From the NCBI RefSeq assembly GCF_040227235.1, contig NZ_JBELNZ010000002.1:62001-126000 (forward strand): a stretch of 64,000 bases of DNA, given 5' to 3'. Source of the DNA: Parafrigoribacterium_A soli. Its GTDB lineage: Bacteria; Actinomycetota; Actinomycetes; Actinomycetales; Microbacteriaceae. The position numbers and the translations under genes were made by a program. Shown here piece after piece: positions 8,414 to 17,079 of the stretch (positions within the stretch are counted from its first letter, which is position 1; the number at the start of each line of letters is the position of its first letter). Below the pieces are notes generated by a model. It made no database searches, was not told the origin of the DNA, and saw only the letters and a program-made list of their open reading frames with translations.

Positions 8414-9247
8414 CTACTCGTACTCGTGTTCTGGTGCGGGATAGTTACCGGCCTCGACGTCCGCGCGGAAGGCCTTGGTCGCATCCGTCAGAACGGCGCT
8501 GAGATTCGCGTACTGCTTGACGAACTTCGGGATACGTCCCGTCGTGAAGCCCGCCCAGTCGGTCCAGACGAGCAGCTGGCCGTCCACGTGGGGACCGGCT
8601 CCCACCCCGATCGTGGGGATCGCCAGTTCGGCGGTGACGCGAGCGGCGACGTCCGACGGCACCATCTCGAGCACCACGGCGAATGCGCCGGCGTCCTCAA
8701 CGGCGTGCGCGTCGGCGAGGAGCTGTTCTGCCCCCTCGCCGCGGCCCTGGATGATGTGTCCGCCCAGTCCGTGCTCGCTCTGCGGGGTGAACCCGATGTG
8801 TCCCATCACCGGAATGCCGGCGGAGACGACCCTGCGGATCTGCTCGGCGCTGCGCACCCCGCCCTCGAGCTTCACCGCGTGCGCGTGGGTCTCCTTCATG
8901 AAGCGGAATGCCGTGTGGAGCGCCTCTTCTGGGCTGGACTCGTAGGAACCGAACGGCATGTCTGCGACGACGAGCGCCCGAGTGGCAGCGCCTGCGACGG
9001 CCCGCGCGAGGGGGATCAGTTCGTCGACGGTGACCGGCAGCGTGGTGTCGAAGCCGAGCACGTTGTTGCCCGCCGAGTCACCCACCAGCAGGAAGTCGAT
9101 GCCGGCCTGGTCGAAGATCGCCGCGCTGAGCTGGTCGTAGCTCGTGAGGCCGGTGATCTTGATGCCGCTCTCTTTGGCCGAGCGGAAATGCCTCGTGCGA
9201 ACCCGTTTGAGATTTGCCTGTGCTGCCGCTGCGGCGGGATCAGTCAT
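8414..9247 (-). CDS. panB: 3-methyl-2-oxobutanoate hydroxymethyltransferase
   Basis: First committed step of pantothenate (CoA) synthesis: transfers a hydroxymethyl group from 5,10-methylenetetrahydrofolate to 2-oxoisovalerate, giving ketopantoate. A Mg2+-dependent cytoplasmic TIM barrel. The 277-aa protein has the family segments LTSYDQLSAAIFDQAG, FLLVGDSAGNNVLG (metal-ligand Asp), VADMPFGSY and PVMGHIGFTPQSEHGLGG. The N-terminus has a run of alanines (DPAAAAAQANLKRVR). A TAGACT box 6 nt upstream of ATG 9247 indicates leaderless expression, separate from nadE, which ends 13 nt upstream. No panC or panD is nearby. Confidence 0.95.
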   Translation of the reverse strand: MTDPAAAAAQANLKRVRTRHFRSAKESGIKITGLTSYDQLSAAIFDQAGIDFLLVGDSAGNNVLGFDTTLPVTVDELIPLARAVAGAATRALVVADMPFGSYESSPEEALHTAFRFMKETHAHAVKLEGGVRSAEQIRRVVSAGIPVMGHIGFTPQSEHGLGGHIIQGRGEGAEQLLADAHAVEDAGAFAVVLEMVPSDVAARVTAELAIPTIGVGAGPHVDGQLLVWTDWAGFTTGRIPKFVKQYANLSAVLTDATKAFRADVEAGNYPAPEHEYE

Positions 9248-9253
9248 GGGTCG

Positions 9254-9259
9254 AGTCTA
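9254..9259 (-). promoter_or_regulatory. -10 box TAGACT, leaderless start of panB
   Basis: Minus-strand TAGACT, 6 nt, then ATG 9247. It fits in the 13-nt gap after the nadE stop codon, so panB need not depend on read-through. Confidence 0.45.
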
Positions 9260-9260
9260 G

Positions 9261-10997
9261 CTACGGCAGGGTTGTCGGCCGGTAGGTGATCGGCAGCCTG
9301 CGATCACGCCCGAAGGCGATGCCGCTGATCTTCGGCCCGATCGCGCCCTGCCTGCGCTTCCACTCCGAGCGGTCGACGAGGCGGATGACGAAGTCGACGG
9401 TCTCGGCATCGAAGCCCAGCGCCACGACGTCGGCGGGTCCGAGCGCCTTGGTGATGTAGGCATCCAGGATGCCGTCGAGCACCTCGTAGGGCGGCAACGA
9501 ATCCTGATCGGTCTGGTCGGGCCGCAGTTCTGCGCTCGGCGGCTTCGAGATGGAGTTCTCGGGGATCGGGGGTGTCTCGCCGCGGCTGGTCGCGAATTCG
9601 TTGCGCCATCGTGCGAGCTGCCACACCAGGGTCTTCGGAACGTCCTTGATCGGGGCAAAACCGCCGGCGGAGTCGCCGTAGATGGTGGAGTACCCGACCG
9701 AGATCTCGGTCTTGTTGCCCGTGGTGAGCACGAGGTGTCCGTGCTGGTTCGAGAGGCCCATGAGGATCACGGCCCGCACCCGCGCCTGCAGGTTCTCGGC
9801 GGCGAGCCCGTCGAGGTGCAACTGGTTCTCGAACGGCAGCACGAGGTCGGCGATCGGCTCGACGCTGTAGTTCACGCCCGTGCGCTCCGCGAGCTCATCC
9901 GCGTCCGAGCGGGAGTGACCCGAGGAGTAGCGACTCGGCAGCGAGACGCAGTAGACGGATGCCGCACCCAGCGCGTCGACGGCCAGCGCGGCGCACACGG
10001 CCGAATCGATGCCGCCGGAGAGCCCGAACACGACCGAGCGAAAGCCGTTCTTGCGCACGTAGTCGCGCAGGCCGAGGACGAGCACGTTCCACAGTTGTTC
10101 GAGCGGGTCCGGCAGCGTGGCGATGTCGACGGGGACGGGCTGCCGTGCGGGGTTCGAGGAAGGAAGCTCGAGGCGTCGCACGTGCTCGGGCAGTTCGCCC
10201 TCGCCTGCGGGCTCCGGGTCGAGGTCGACCACGAGGAGGTGCTCCTCGAACTGCGGGGCACGAGCGAGGATCGTGCCCTTGCCGTCGACGACGACGCTGT
10301 CGCCATCGAAGACGAGGTCGTCCTGCCCGCCCACGATGTTCACGTAGGCGACGATGGTGTCGGTCTCCACGGCGCGCCGGGTGACAAGGGGGAGCCGCAC
10401 CTCGTTCTTGTCGCGTTCGAACGGCGATGCGTTGATCACGACGAGAAGCCCGGCGTCGGCCTCGAGCACCCGCGCGATCGGGCCCCCGTCGCGCCACAGG
10501 TCTTCGCAGATGATCACGGCGACATCCACGCCCTTGATCCTGAGGACGAGGAGGTCGTCGCCCGGGATGAAGTTGCGGTACTCGTCGAACACCGAGTAGT
10601 TGGGAAGGTGGTGCTTCGTGTAGCTCGCCTTGACGTGACCGTGATGCAGCACGCTCGCGCGGTTCTCGGCTATCGCCGTCGGTGCATGGCTCGTGCCGAT
10701 CAGCCGGGGTGTGAACGGGCCGTCGGGGTGACCGACGATCACGGGAAGGTCGCCGAGTCCGGCATCCTGCAGCTCCTTCGCCAGGCGCTGCACCGCCGTG
10801 GAGCACGCGGCGAGAAACTCGGGCCTGGCAGCGAGGTCTTCGATCGGGTACCCGCTGAGCGCCATCTCGCCACAGGCGAGCAGGTCGGCACCCGCGTCGC
10901 GCGCGCGGCGAGCCGCGGCGATGAGCTGTTGGGAGTTGCCGGAAAGGTCTCCGACGACGGGGTTTGTCTGCGCGAGCGCCAAGCGAAGTCGGGGCAT
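9261..10997 (-). CDS. nadE: Glutamine-dependent NAD+ synthetase
   Basis: Converts nicotinic acid adenine dinucleotide to NAD+ with ATP and glutamine. Domain order: N-terminal nitrilase-type glutaminase (residues about 1-270) with its Glu in ACGEMALSGYP, Lys in YTKHHLPNYSVFDEYRNF and Cys in AVIICEDLWRDGG; C-terminal ATP-pyrophosphatase synthetase with VFGLSGGIDSAVCAAL and TGNKTEISVGYSTIYGD. Length 578 aa. The start ATG 10997 (MPRLRLALAQTNP) matches the family N-terminus and has TAGGCT 7 nt upstream; the longer upstream frame is antisense to glnA2 and not credible. It is divergent from glnA2. Confidence 0.95.
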   Translation of the reverse strand: MPRLRLALAQTNPVVGDLSGNSQQLIAAARRARDAGADLLACGEMALSGYPIEDLAARPEFLAACSTAVQRLAKELQDAGLGDLPVIVGHPDGPFTPRLIGTSHAPTAIAENRASVLHHGHVKASYTKHHLPNYSVFDEYRNFIPGDDLLVLRIKGVDVAVIICEDLWRDGGPIARVLEADAGLLVVINASPFERDKNEVRLPLVTRRAVETDTIVAYVNIVGGQDDLVFDGDSVVVDGKGTILARAPQFEEHLLVVDLDPEPAGEGELPEHVRRLELPSSNPARQPVPVDIATLPDPLEQLWNVLVLGLRDYVRKNGFRSVVFGLSGGIDSAVCAALAVDALGAASVYCVSLPSRYSSGHSRSDADELAERTGVNYSVEPIADLVLPFENQLHLDGLAAENLQARVRAVILMGLSNQHGHLVLTTGNKTEISVGYSTIYGDSAGGFAPIKDVPKTLVWQLARWRNEFATSRGETPPIPENSISKPPSAELRPDQTDQDSLPPYEVLDGILDAYITKALGPADVVALGFDAETVDFVIRLVDRSEWKRRQGAIGPKISGIAFGRDRRLPITYRPTTLP

Positions 10998-11004
10998 AGC
11001 CACT

Positions 11005-11010
11005 AGCCTA
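11005..11010 (-). promoter_or_regulatory. -10 box TAGGCT, leaderless start of nadE
   Basis: Minus-strand TAGGCT followed by 7 nt and ATG 10997, with no Shine-Dalgarno between them. Confidence 0.4.
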
Positions 11011-11067
11011 ATAGCGGGCTTTGGGCCCGCATTGACCGCGCCCGCGACACGTGAAATTGAGGAGCCA

Positions 11068-12405
11068 ATGGACAAGCAGCGTGACTTCGTTCTTCGCACT
11101 ATCGAAGAGCGCGGGATCAAGTTCATCAGGCTCTGGTTCACGGATGTCATCGGCACCCTGAAGTCCGTTGCCATCGCCCCGGCGGAGGTCGAGGGAGCGT
11201 TCTCTGAGGGCCTCGGTTTCGACGGATCGGCGATCGAAGGGCTCACGCGCTCCTATGAGGCGGACGTTCTGGCCCACCCGGACCCGACGACGTTCCAGAT
11301 CCTCCCGTGGCGCAACGAGGTCGACCCGACGGCGCGAATGTTCTGCGACATCACGACCCCGGATGGCCAGCCCGCGGTGGCCGATCCGCGCAACGTGCTC
11401 AAACGCACGCTGGCCAAGGCGGCGGAGCGAGGCTTCACCTTCTACACGCACCCCGAGGTGGAGTTCTACCTGCTGAAGAGCTCGAAATACGGGCCGAAGG
11501 GCCCGAAGCCCGTCGATTCGGCCGGATACTTCGACAACGTTCCCGGCGGCACCGCCCACGACTTCAGGCGCCGCTCGGTGCGCATGCTCGAGGACCTCGG
11601 CATCTCGGTCGAGTTCAGCCACCACGAGGGTGGACCCGGGCAGAACGAGATCGATCTTCGCTACGCGGACGCTCTCACGACCGCGGACAACATCATGACC
11701 TTCCGCACCGTGGTCAAGGAGGTGGCGATCGAGCAGGGCGTGTACGCGACGTTCATGCCGAAGCCACTGTCCGCGCATCCGGGTTCCGGCATGCACACCC
11801 ACATGTCGCTGTTCGAGGGTGACTCGAACGCCTTCTTCGAGGCGGGAGCGCAGTACCAGGTCTCGAAGATCGGCAGGCAGTTCATCGCCGGCCTCCTCAA
11901 GCACGCTCCCGAGATCACGGCTGTGACGAACCAGTTCGTGAACTCGTACAAGCGGCTGTGGGGCGGCGACGAGGCTCCGAGCTTCATCACCTGGGGGCAC
12001 AACAATCGTTCGGCGCTCATCCGGGTGCCGCTCTACAAGCCGAACAAGGGCCAGAGCGCGCGCGTCGAATATCGCGCGATAGATTCTGCGGCGAACCCGT
12101 ACCTCGCGTTCTCGCTCATGCTCGCCGCGGGTCTCAAGGGCATCGAGGAGGGATATGAACTCCCGCCCGAGGCGGAGGACAACGTCTGGGGACTCAGCGA
12201 CGCGGAGCGCCGTGCGCTCGGGTACAGCTCGCTCCCGTCGAGCCTCGACCACGCCGTGTCGCTCATGGAGGGCTCCGAGCTCGTGGCCTCGACTCTCGGC
12301 GAACAGGTCTTCAACTACGTGCTGCTGAACAAGCGGCAGGAGTGGAAGGAATACCGGGCGCAGGTCACTCCCTACGAGCTCAAGAGCAACCTGGAGATGC
12401 TCTGA
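11068..12405 (+). CDS. glnA2: Type I glutamine synthetase, GlnA2-like
   Basis: ATP-dependent amidation of glutamate to glutamine, or a related gamma-glutamyl ligase. The 445-aa length and N-terminus MDKQRDFVLRTIEERGIKFI match the actinobacterial GlnA2 group, shorter than GlnA1. Active-site segments: GFDGSAIEGLTRSYEAD, THPEVEFYLLKS, HHEGGPGQNEIDLRYADAL, GSGMHTHMSLFEG and SALIRVPLYKPNKG. The tyrosine segment GYELPPEAEDN resembles the adenylylation loop but is less canonical than in GlnA1. The start at 11068 has GAGGAGCC upstream; the longer upstream frame overlaps nadE. glnE follows after 19 nt, so the two are likely cotranscribed. Confidence 0.93.
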   Translation: MDKQRDFVLRTIEERGIKFIRLWFTDVIGTLKSVAIAPAEVEGAFSEGLGFDGSAIEGLTRSYEADVLAHPDPTTFQILPWRNEVDPTARMFCDITTPDGQPAVADPRNVLKRTLAKAAERGFTFYTHPEVEFYLLKSSKYGPKGPKPVDSAGYFDNVPGGTAHDFRRRSVRMLEDLGISVEFSHHEGGPGQNEIDLRYADALTTADNIMTFRTVVKEVAIEQGVYATFMPKPLSAHPGSGMHTHMSLFEGDSNAFFEAGAQYQVSKIGRQFIAGLLKHAPEITAVTNQFVNSYKRLWGGDEAPSFITWGHNNRSALIRVPLYKPNKGQSARVEYRAIDSAANPYLAFSLMLAAGLKGIEEGYELPPEAEDNVWGLSDAERRALGYSSLPSSLDHAVSLMEGSELVASTLGEQVFNYVLLNKRQEWKEYRAQVTPYELKSNLEML

Positions 12406-12424
12406 TCGCGGACTGAGGAGATTC

Positions 12425-15379
12425 ATGTCGCGGCATCACAGCACTCTCACGGAGCTCGCGCGGATCGGATTCGCCCAACTGAGCGCCGCCGCCGAACTGC
12501 TCTCTGAGCTGGACGAGCATCTGACCGCCGACGATCTGCTGCCCTTCTTCGCCGAGAGTGCGGACCCCGACCAGGCGCTACGACTGCTCGTGGCACTGCT
12601 GCGCGACTCCCCGAAGCCGGTCGTCTCGCTGTTCGTCGCCGAGGGCGGGGGACAAAGGCTCATTCGCTTGCTGGGGGCGTCATCGGGGTTCGGTGAATTC
12701 TTTCATCGGCATCCGGATGAACTCGACTCTCTGCGCACGGGACTGAGCGCGCCGCTCAGCAGGGACGAGTACCGCGCCAAGCTGCTCGCGGCGGTTTCCG
12801 GGACCGAGGACGCATCAGAGGATGCCGCCTGGATAGCGCTCAGGGTGTGTTACCGCCACCACCTGGCACGCCTCACCTCGTTTGATCTCGAGCAGGATGA
12901 TCCGCTGGCCGCAATCGATACGGTCACAACCGCGCTGGCCGATCTCGCGGCCGCTGCGCTCGACGCTGCGCTCGTCGTGGCTCGCTCGGTAGTGCCCTAT
13001 TCGGAGGCGGAGGTCGCCGCGACGAGGCTCGCGATCATCGGCATGGGAAAGGCAGGCGCCAGCGAGCTCAACTACGTGAGCGACGTCGACGTCATCTTCG
13101 TCGCCGAGGCGGCGGCGACTCCGGACGGGGTGGAGTCGCTCGACACGGCACGGACGGTGGAGATCGCCACGAGGCTGGCGATGATGACGATGCGCGTCAT
13201 CCACGACTTCGCACGAGAACCGGCGCTCTGGGAGGTCGACGCGAATCTCCGCCCCGAGGGCAAGGACGGAGCGCTCGTGCGCACCCTGGAGTCGCACCTG
13301 GCCTATTACGACCGCTGGGCGAAGAGCTGGGAGTTCCAGGCTCTGCTCAAAGCCAGACCGATGGCCGGCGACCTCGAACTCGGCCGGCGGTACTGCGCAG
13401 CGGTGGCCCCGCTCGTCTGGAGCAGCGCATCCAGGGAGAACTTCGTCGAGGGCGTGCAGCGAATGCGGGAGCGCGTGACCGCGAACATCCCGCGTGAGGA
13501 ACTCGACTTCCAGCTGAAGCTCGGCCCAGGCGGGCTGCGCGACGTCGAATTCACGGTGCAACTCCTGCAACTCGTGCACGGTCAGACCGACCCCGATGTG
13601 CGGCAGGCGGGAACCCTGCCGGCGCTCAGTGCGCTCGCGGACCACGGCTACATCGGCCGCGTCGAATCCGCCGAGTTTGCGCGCGACTACCGCTTCCTCC
13701 GGCTGCTCGAGCACCGGCTTCAGCTCTCCAGGCTCCAGCGCACGCACCTGATGCCCAGCGACCCGGATGCCCTGCGCGCACTCGCGCGCTCGACCGGCCT
13801 CACGTCGAGCGCCAAGGAACTCACCGAGAGCTGGGCGCGCGTGAAGCTCGCGGTGCGCAGCCTGCACGAGCGGCTGTTCTACCGACCGTTGCTGTCGGCG
13901 GTGGCTGCGCTGCCCGAGGAGGGATTCGCGCTCACGAACGAACAGGCCGCGGCGCGCCTCTCGGCGATCGGCTTTCGCGATGCTTCTGGCGCGCTGCGGC
14001 ACATTGCGGCCCTCAGTTCGGGTGTCTCCCGACGCGCCGAGATCCAGCGCCACCTCTTGCCCGTCATGCTCGAGTGGTTCGCCGACGGCGCCGACCCCGA
14101 CTACGGACTGCTGGCCTTTCGCCGCCTGAGCGACGAACTGGGGGAGTCGTACTGGTTCCTGCGCATGCTCCGCGATTCCTCGGGCGCGGCAAAGCGGCTC
14201 ACGAACGTGCTCGCGGGCTCGAGGTTCGTCGGCTCGCTGCTGGAGGTCATCCCGGAGTCGGCGGCCTGGTTCGAGAACGAAGAGGAACTGCAGCCGCGCA
14301 GCTTCGAGGCGCTGCGGGATGAGGCTCTCGCCACTGTGGGTAGGCACGGCACTGCGGATGCCGCCGCCCCGGCTCTGCGCACGGCCCGCCGCCGCGAGGT
14401 GCTGCGGCTCGCGATCGCGTCGGTACTCGGACTCATCGACGTGCAGACGCTGGGTCGCGCCCTCTCCGACGTGACCACGGCGCTTCTCACCGGCACTCTC
14501 GCCGCCGTGCACCACGTCGATGACGGACTCGAGTTCGCCATCATCGCGATGGGTCGGTACGGCGGACAGGAACTGGGCTTCGGCTCGGACGCCGACGTCG
14601 TCTACGTCTATCGCGCGACCTCGCTGAGCGGCGAGGAGGCCCAGTCGCGGGCCGAGGCGATCGTCTCGGACATCCTTCGGCTGACCGAGGACCTCCGCCT
14701 GCCGCTCGACCTCGACATCAATCTCAGACCGGAGGGGAAGAACGGCGCCGTTGTGCGCTCGCTCGATTCCTATCGCGCCTACTACCAGCGCTGGTCACTC
14801 ACCTGGGAGGCGCAGGCGCTGCTGAGAGCGCGGGGAGTCGTGGGGGAGGAGCCACTCATCCGGGACTTCGAGGCCCTCGCCGACGAGGTGAGATTCCCCG
14901 CGGAAATCCCGGAGAAGGACGTGCGCGAGGTCAAGCGCATCAAGGCGAGGGTGGAGTCCGAGCGCCTGCCGCAGGGTGCGGATCCCGCGAGACACCTCAA
15001 GCTCGGGCGGGGTTCGCTGAGCGACGTCGAGTGGTTCGTGCAGCTCACCGAGCTCCAACACGGTCACGCCGTTCCGGCCCTGCGCACGACGTCGACGCTG
15101 GCAGCGCTCGAGGTCGCCGTTGCCGAGGGCTTCATTCCGGATGCCGAGGAGCGCCGCCTGCGCGACGCCTGGATCTTCGCCTCGAGGGCTCGCTCCGCGG
15201 TCACCCTCTGGACGGCGAAGACCCTGGATGTGCTGCCGACCGACCGCCAGCAGCTCGACGGCATAGCGAGGATCATGGGATACCCGCCGGGGTCGGCCAC
15301 CGAACTCGACGACGACTACCTCAGGGTGACGCGCCTCGCCAGAGCGGTCTTCGAGAAGCGCTTCTACGGTTCGGTCTGA
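12425..15379 (+). CDS. glnE: Bifunctional glutamine synthetase adenylyltransferase/deadenylylase
   Basis: Adds AMP to or removes it from the regulatory tyrosine of glutamine synthetase, tuning its activity to nitrogen status. The 984-aa protein has the two nucleotidyltransferase halves of GlnE: N-terminal GMGKAGASELNYVSDVDV (near residue 207), C-terminal AMGRYGGQELGFGSDADV (near residue 710), each with the paired SD-D carboxylates, each followed by a helical GlnD-UR-type domain (KLGPGGLRDVEFTVQ and KLGRGSLSDVEWFVQ). A Shine-Dalgarno (GAGGAG) precedes ATG 12425. It lies between glnA2 and convergent glnA1, its likely substrate. Confidence 0.97.
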   Translation: MSRHHSTLTELARIGFAQLSAAAELLSELDEHLTADDLLPFFAESADPDQALRLLVALLRDSPKPVVSLFVAEGGGQRLIRLLGASSGFGEFFHRHPDELDSLRTGLSAPLSRDEYRAKLLAAVSGTEDASEDAAWIALRVCYRHHLARLTSFDLEQDDPLAAIDTVTTALADLAAAALDAALVVARSVVPYSEAEVAATRLAIIGMGKAGASELNYVSDVDVIFVAEAAATPDGVESLDTARTVEIATRLAMMTMRVIHDFAREPALWEVDANLRPEGKDGALVRTLESHLAYYDRWAKSWEFQALLKARPMAGDLELGRRYCAAVAPLVWSSASRENFVEGVQRMRERVTANIPREELDFQLKLGPGGLRDVEFTVQLLQLVHGQTDPDVRQAGTLPALSALADHGYIGRVESAEFARDYRFLRLLEHRLQLSRLQRTHLMPSDPDALRALARSTGLTSSAKELTESWARVKLAVRSLHERLFYRPLLSAVAALPEEGFALTNEQAAARLSAIGFRDASGALRHIAALSSGVSRRAEIQRHLLPVMLEWFADGADPDYGLLAFRRLSDELGESYWFLRMLRDSSGAAKRLTNVLAGSRFVGSLLEVIPESAAWFENEEELQPRSFEALRDEALATVGRHGTADAAAPALRTARRREVLRLAIASVLGLIDVQTLGRALSDVTTALLTGTLAAVHHVDDGLEFAIIAMGRYGGQELGFGSDADVVYVYRATSLSGEEAQSRAEAIVSDILRLTEDLRLPLDLDINLRPEGKNGAVVRSLDSYRAYYQRWSLTWEAQALLRARGVVGEEPLIRDFEALADEVRFPAEIPEKDVREVKRIKARVESERLPQGADPARHLKLGRGSLSDVEWFVQLTELQHGHAVPALRTTSTLAALEVAVAEGFIPDAEERRLRDAWIFASRARSAVTLWTAKTLDVLPTDRQQLDGIARIMGYPPGSATELDDDYLRVTRLARAVFEKRFYGSV

Positions 15380-15391
15380 GCCGCGAACGCA

Positions 15392-15426
15392 CGAAGGCCG
15401 CGCCCGAAGATCGGACGCGGCCTTCG
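15392..15426. terminator. Bidirectional terminator between glnE and glnA1
   Basis: Inverted repeat CGAAGGCCGCG (15392-15402) with CGCGGCCTTCG (15416-15426), plus an inner CCG/CGG extension. It lies in the 57-nt gap between two convergent genes and can serve both. Confidence 0.8.
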
Positions 15427-15436
15427 CTCGGGTGAA

Positions 15437-16861
15437 TCAGACGCTGAAGTAGAGCTCGTACTCGAAGGGGTGCGGGCGCTGCGCGGCCGGGATGATCTCC
15501 TTCTCGCGCTTGTATGCGATCCAGGTCTGGATCAGGTCGGGCGTGAAGACGTTGCCCGCGGTGAGGAACTCGTGGTCCTCCTCGAGGGCCCTCAGTGCCT
15601 CGTCGAGCGACGCGGGAACCTGGGGGATGTTCTTCGCTTCCTCCGGCGGCAGCTCGTACAGGTCCTTGTCGACGGGCTCGTGCGGCTCGATGCGGTTCTT
15701 GATGCCGTCGATGCCGGCCATCAGCTGCGCGGCGAAGGCGAGATACGGGTTGCCCGAGGCATCCGGTGCCCTGAACTCGATGCGCTTGGCCTTCGGGTTG
15801 GTGCCCGTGATCGGGATGCGGATGCTCGCGGAGCGGTTACCAGCCGAGTAGACGAGGTTGACCGGCGCCTCGAACCCGGGGATGAGCCGGCGATACGAGT
15901 TGAGGGTCGGGTTCGTGAACGCGAGCACCGCCGGAGCGTGCTTGAGCAGTCCACCGATGTACCAGCGCGCGATGTCGCTGAGTCCGCCGTAGCCGGACTC
16001 GTCGTAGAACAGCGGCTTACCGTCGCTCCACAGCGACTGGTGGGTGTGCATGCCCGATCCGTTGTCCCCGAACAACGGCTTCGGCATGAACGTCGCCGTC
16101 TTGCCCCACTCGGTGGCCGTGTTCTTGATGATGTACTTGAACTTCAGCAGGTCATCCGCGGCGTGCACCATGGTGTCGAAGCGATAGTTGATCTCGGCCT
16201 GGCCGCCGGTTCCGACCTCGTGGTGTGCGCGCTCGAGGATGAGGCCGGCGTCGATGAGCTTGAGGCTCATGTCGTCGCGCAGGTCGGCCTGCTTGTCGAC
16301 GGGGCTCACGGGAAAGTAGCCACCCTTGAACGGCGTCTTGTTGCCGAGGTTGCCGCCCTCTTCCTTGCGCCCGGAGTTCCAGGCACCCTCGTCGGAGTCG
16401 ACGGCGTAGAAGCTCTCGTTCTGGCGCACGTCGTAGCGAACGTCATCGAAGATGTAGAACTCGGCCTCTGGCGCGAAGAATGCGGTGTCGGCGATGCCGG
16501 TCGACGCGAGGTACTTCTCGGCCTTCCTGGCGACCTGGCGCGGGTCGCGGGCGTAGATCTCGCCGTTACGCGGGTTGTAGATGTCGAAGATCATGATCAG
16601 CGTGCGCTCGACGCGGAAGGGGTCGACGTAGGCGGTGGAGACATCCGGAATCAGCTGCATGTCGGACTCGTGGATCGAGGCGAAGCCGCGGATGGATGAG
16701 CCGTCGAACAACTGGCCGACGGAGAAGAACTCCTCGTCGACGGTCGAGGCGGGGATGTTGAAGTGCTGCTGCACACCGGGAAGGTCGGTGAAGCGGATGT
16801 CGAGGAACTTGACATCCGTGTCCTTGATGAACTTGAGCACCTCTGATGAATCGCTGAACAT
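15437..16861 (-). CDS. glnA: Type I-beta glutamine synthetase (principal)
   Basis: The main ammonium-assimilating enzyme: glutamate + NH3 + ATP to glutamine. Dodecameric and cytoplasmic. The 474-aa protein starts MFSDSSEVLKFIKDTD (ATG 16861, preceded by TTGGAG). Active-site segments: FDGSSIRGFASIHESDMQL, FFAPEAEFYIFDD, HHEVGTGGQAEINYRFDT, GSGMHTHQSLWSDG and SASIRIPITGTNPKAK. The canonical adenylylation site KDLYELPPEE is present near residue 400, so it should be controlled by the adjacent GlnE. A four-box GlnR-like operator lies upstream (16933-16970) with a TAGCAT -10 at 16917-16922. Confidence 0.97.
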   Translation of the reverse strand: MFSDSSEVLKFIKDTDVKFLDIRFTDLPGVQQHFNIPASTVDEEFFSVGQLFDGSSIRGFASIHESDMQLIPDVSTAYVDPFRVERTLIMIFDIYNPRNGEIYARDPRQVARKAEKYLASTGIADTAFFAPEAEFYIFDDVRYDVRQNESFYAVDSDEGAWNSGRKEEGGNLGNKTPFKGGYFPVSPVDKQADLRDDMSLKLIDAGLILERAHHEVGTGGQAEINYRFDTMVHAADDLLKFKYIIKNTATEWGKTATFMPKPLFGDNGSGMHTHQSLWSDGKPLFYDESGYGGLSDIARWYIGGLLKHAPAVLAFTNPTLNSYRRLIPGFEAPVNLVYSAGNRSASIRIPITGTNPKAKRIEFRAPDASGNPYLAFAAQLMAGIDGIKNRIEPHEPVDKDLYELPPEEAKNIPQVPASLDEALRALEEDHEFLTAGNVFTPDLIQTWIAYKREKEIIPAAQRPHPFEYELYFSV

Positions 16862-16916
16862 GGAATGAACTCCAAGGGGTTTGCTACGGGGACGACTGCA
16901 GAATGCAACCACCGCG

Positions 16917-16922
16917 ATGCTA
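16917..16922 (-). promoter_or_regulatory. -10 box TAGCAT of glnA
   Basis: Minus-strand TAGCAT lies 10 nt downstream of the last GlnR half-site and about 55 nt upstream of the glnA ATG. The spacing is that of an activator-dependent promoter. Confidence 0.4.
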
Positions 16923-16932
16923 GGCTCGCGGG

Positions 16933-16970
16933 ATTTCGCGACGGTGTCGCTATTGTTTCGAGGATGTTAC
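16933..16970 (-). promoter_or_regulatory. GlnR-like operator upstream of glnA (four half-sites, 11-bp period)
   Basis: Read on the minus strand: GTAAC, 6 nt, GAAAC, 6 nt, GACAC, 6 nt, GAAAT. This matches the actinobacterial GlnR consensus gTnAC-n6-GaAAC-n6-GtnAC-n6-GAAAC at all four boxes with exact spacing; only the third and fourth boxes depart slightly. GlnR is the OmpR-type global nitrogen regulator; its gene is not in the window. A second copy of the pattern lies upstream of amtB. Confidence 0.75.
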
Positions 16971-17034
16971 GCGTGGCGAGGTCGCGGTACCACGACGGAT
17001 GACCGGGCCGGCTCCGCGCGCAGCACACGCCTCA

Positions 17035-17040
17035 TAGGAT
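17035..17040 (+). promoter_or_regulatory. -10 box TAGGAT upstream of the RDD-gene leader peptide
   Basis: TAGGAT is followed by 6 nt and then ATG 17047, the start of a 10-codon frame ending at the RDD gene's GTG. The geometry matches the other leaderless starts in the window. Confidence 0.4.
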
Positions 17041-17046
17041 TGTCGC

Positions 17047-17079
17047 ATGGCAGCCCCGCAACCCGGTCGACGACAGTGA
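17047..17079 (+). CDS. Possible leaderless 10-codon leader ORF coupled to the RDD gene
   Basis: ATG 17047 begins MAAPQPGRRQ and stops at TGA 17077-17079. That stop overlaps the GTG (17076) of the RDD gene in a GTGA arrangement typical of translational coupling. A TAGGAT box ends 6 nt before the ATG. The peptide resembles nothing specific. It could be a genuine leader peptide or the remains of a frameshifted N-terminus. Confidence 0.35.
   Translation: MAAPQPGRRQ

Noticed and set aside
11008..12426. 472-codon minus-strand frame opposite glnA2
   Set aside because: The plus strand carries every glutamine synthetase signature; the reverse frame has none.
12815..14515. 566-codon minus-strand frame opposite glnE
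   Set aside because: Antisense shadow of a strongly supported gene; no motifs.
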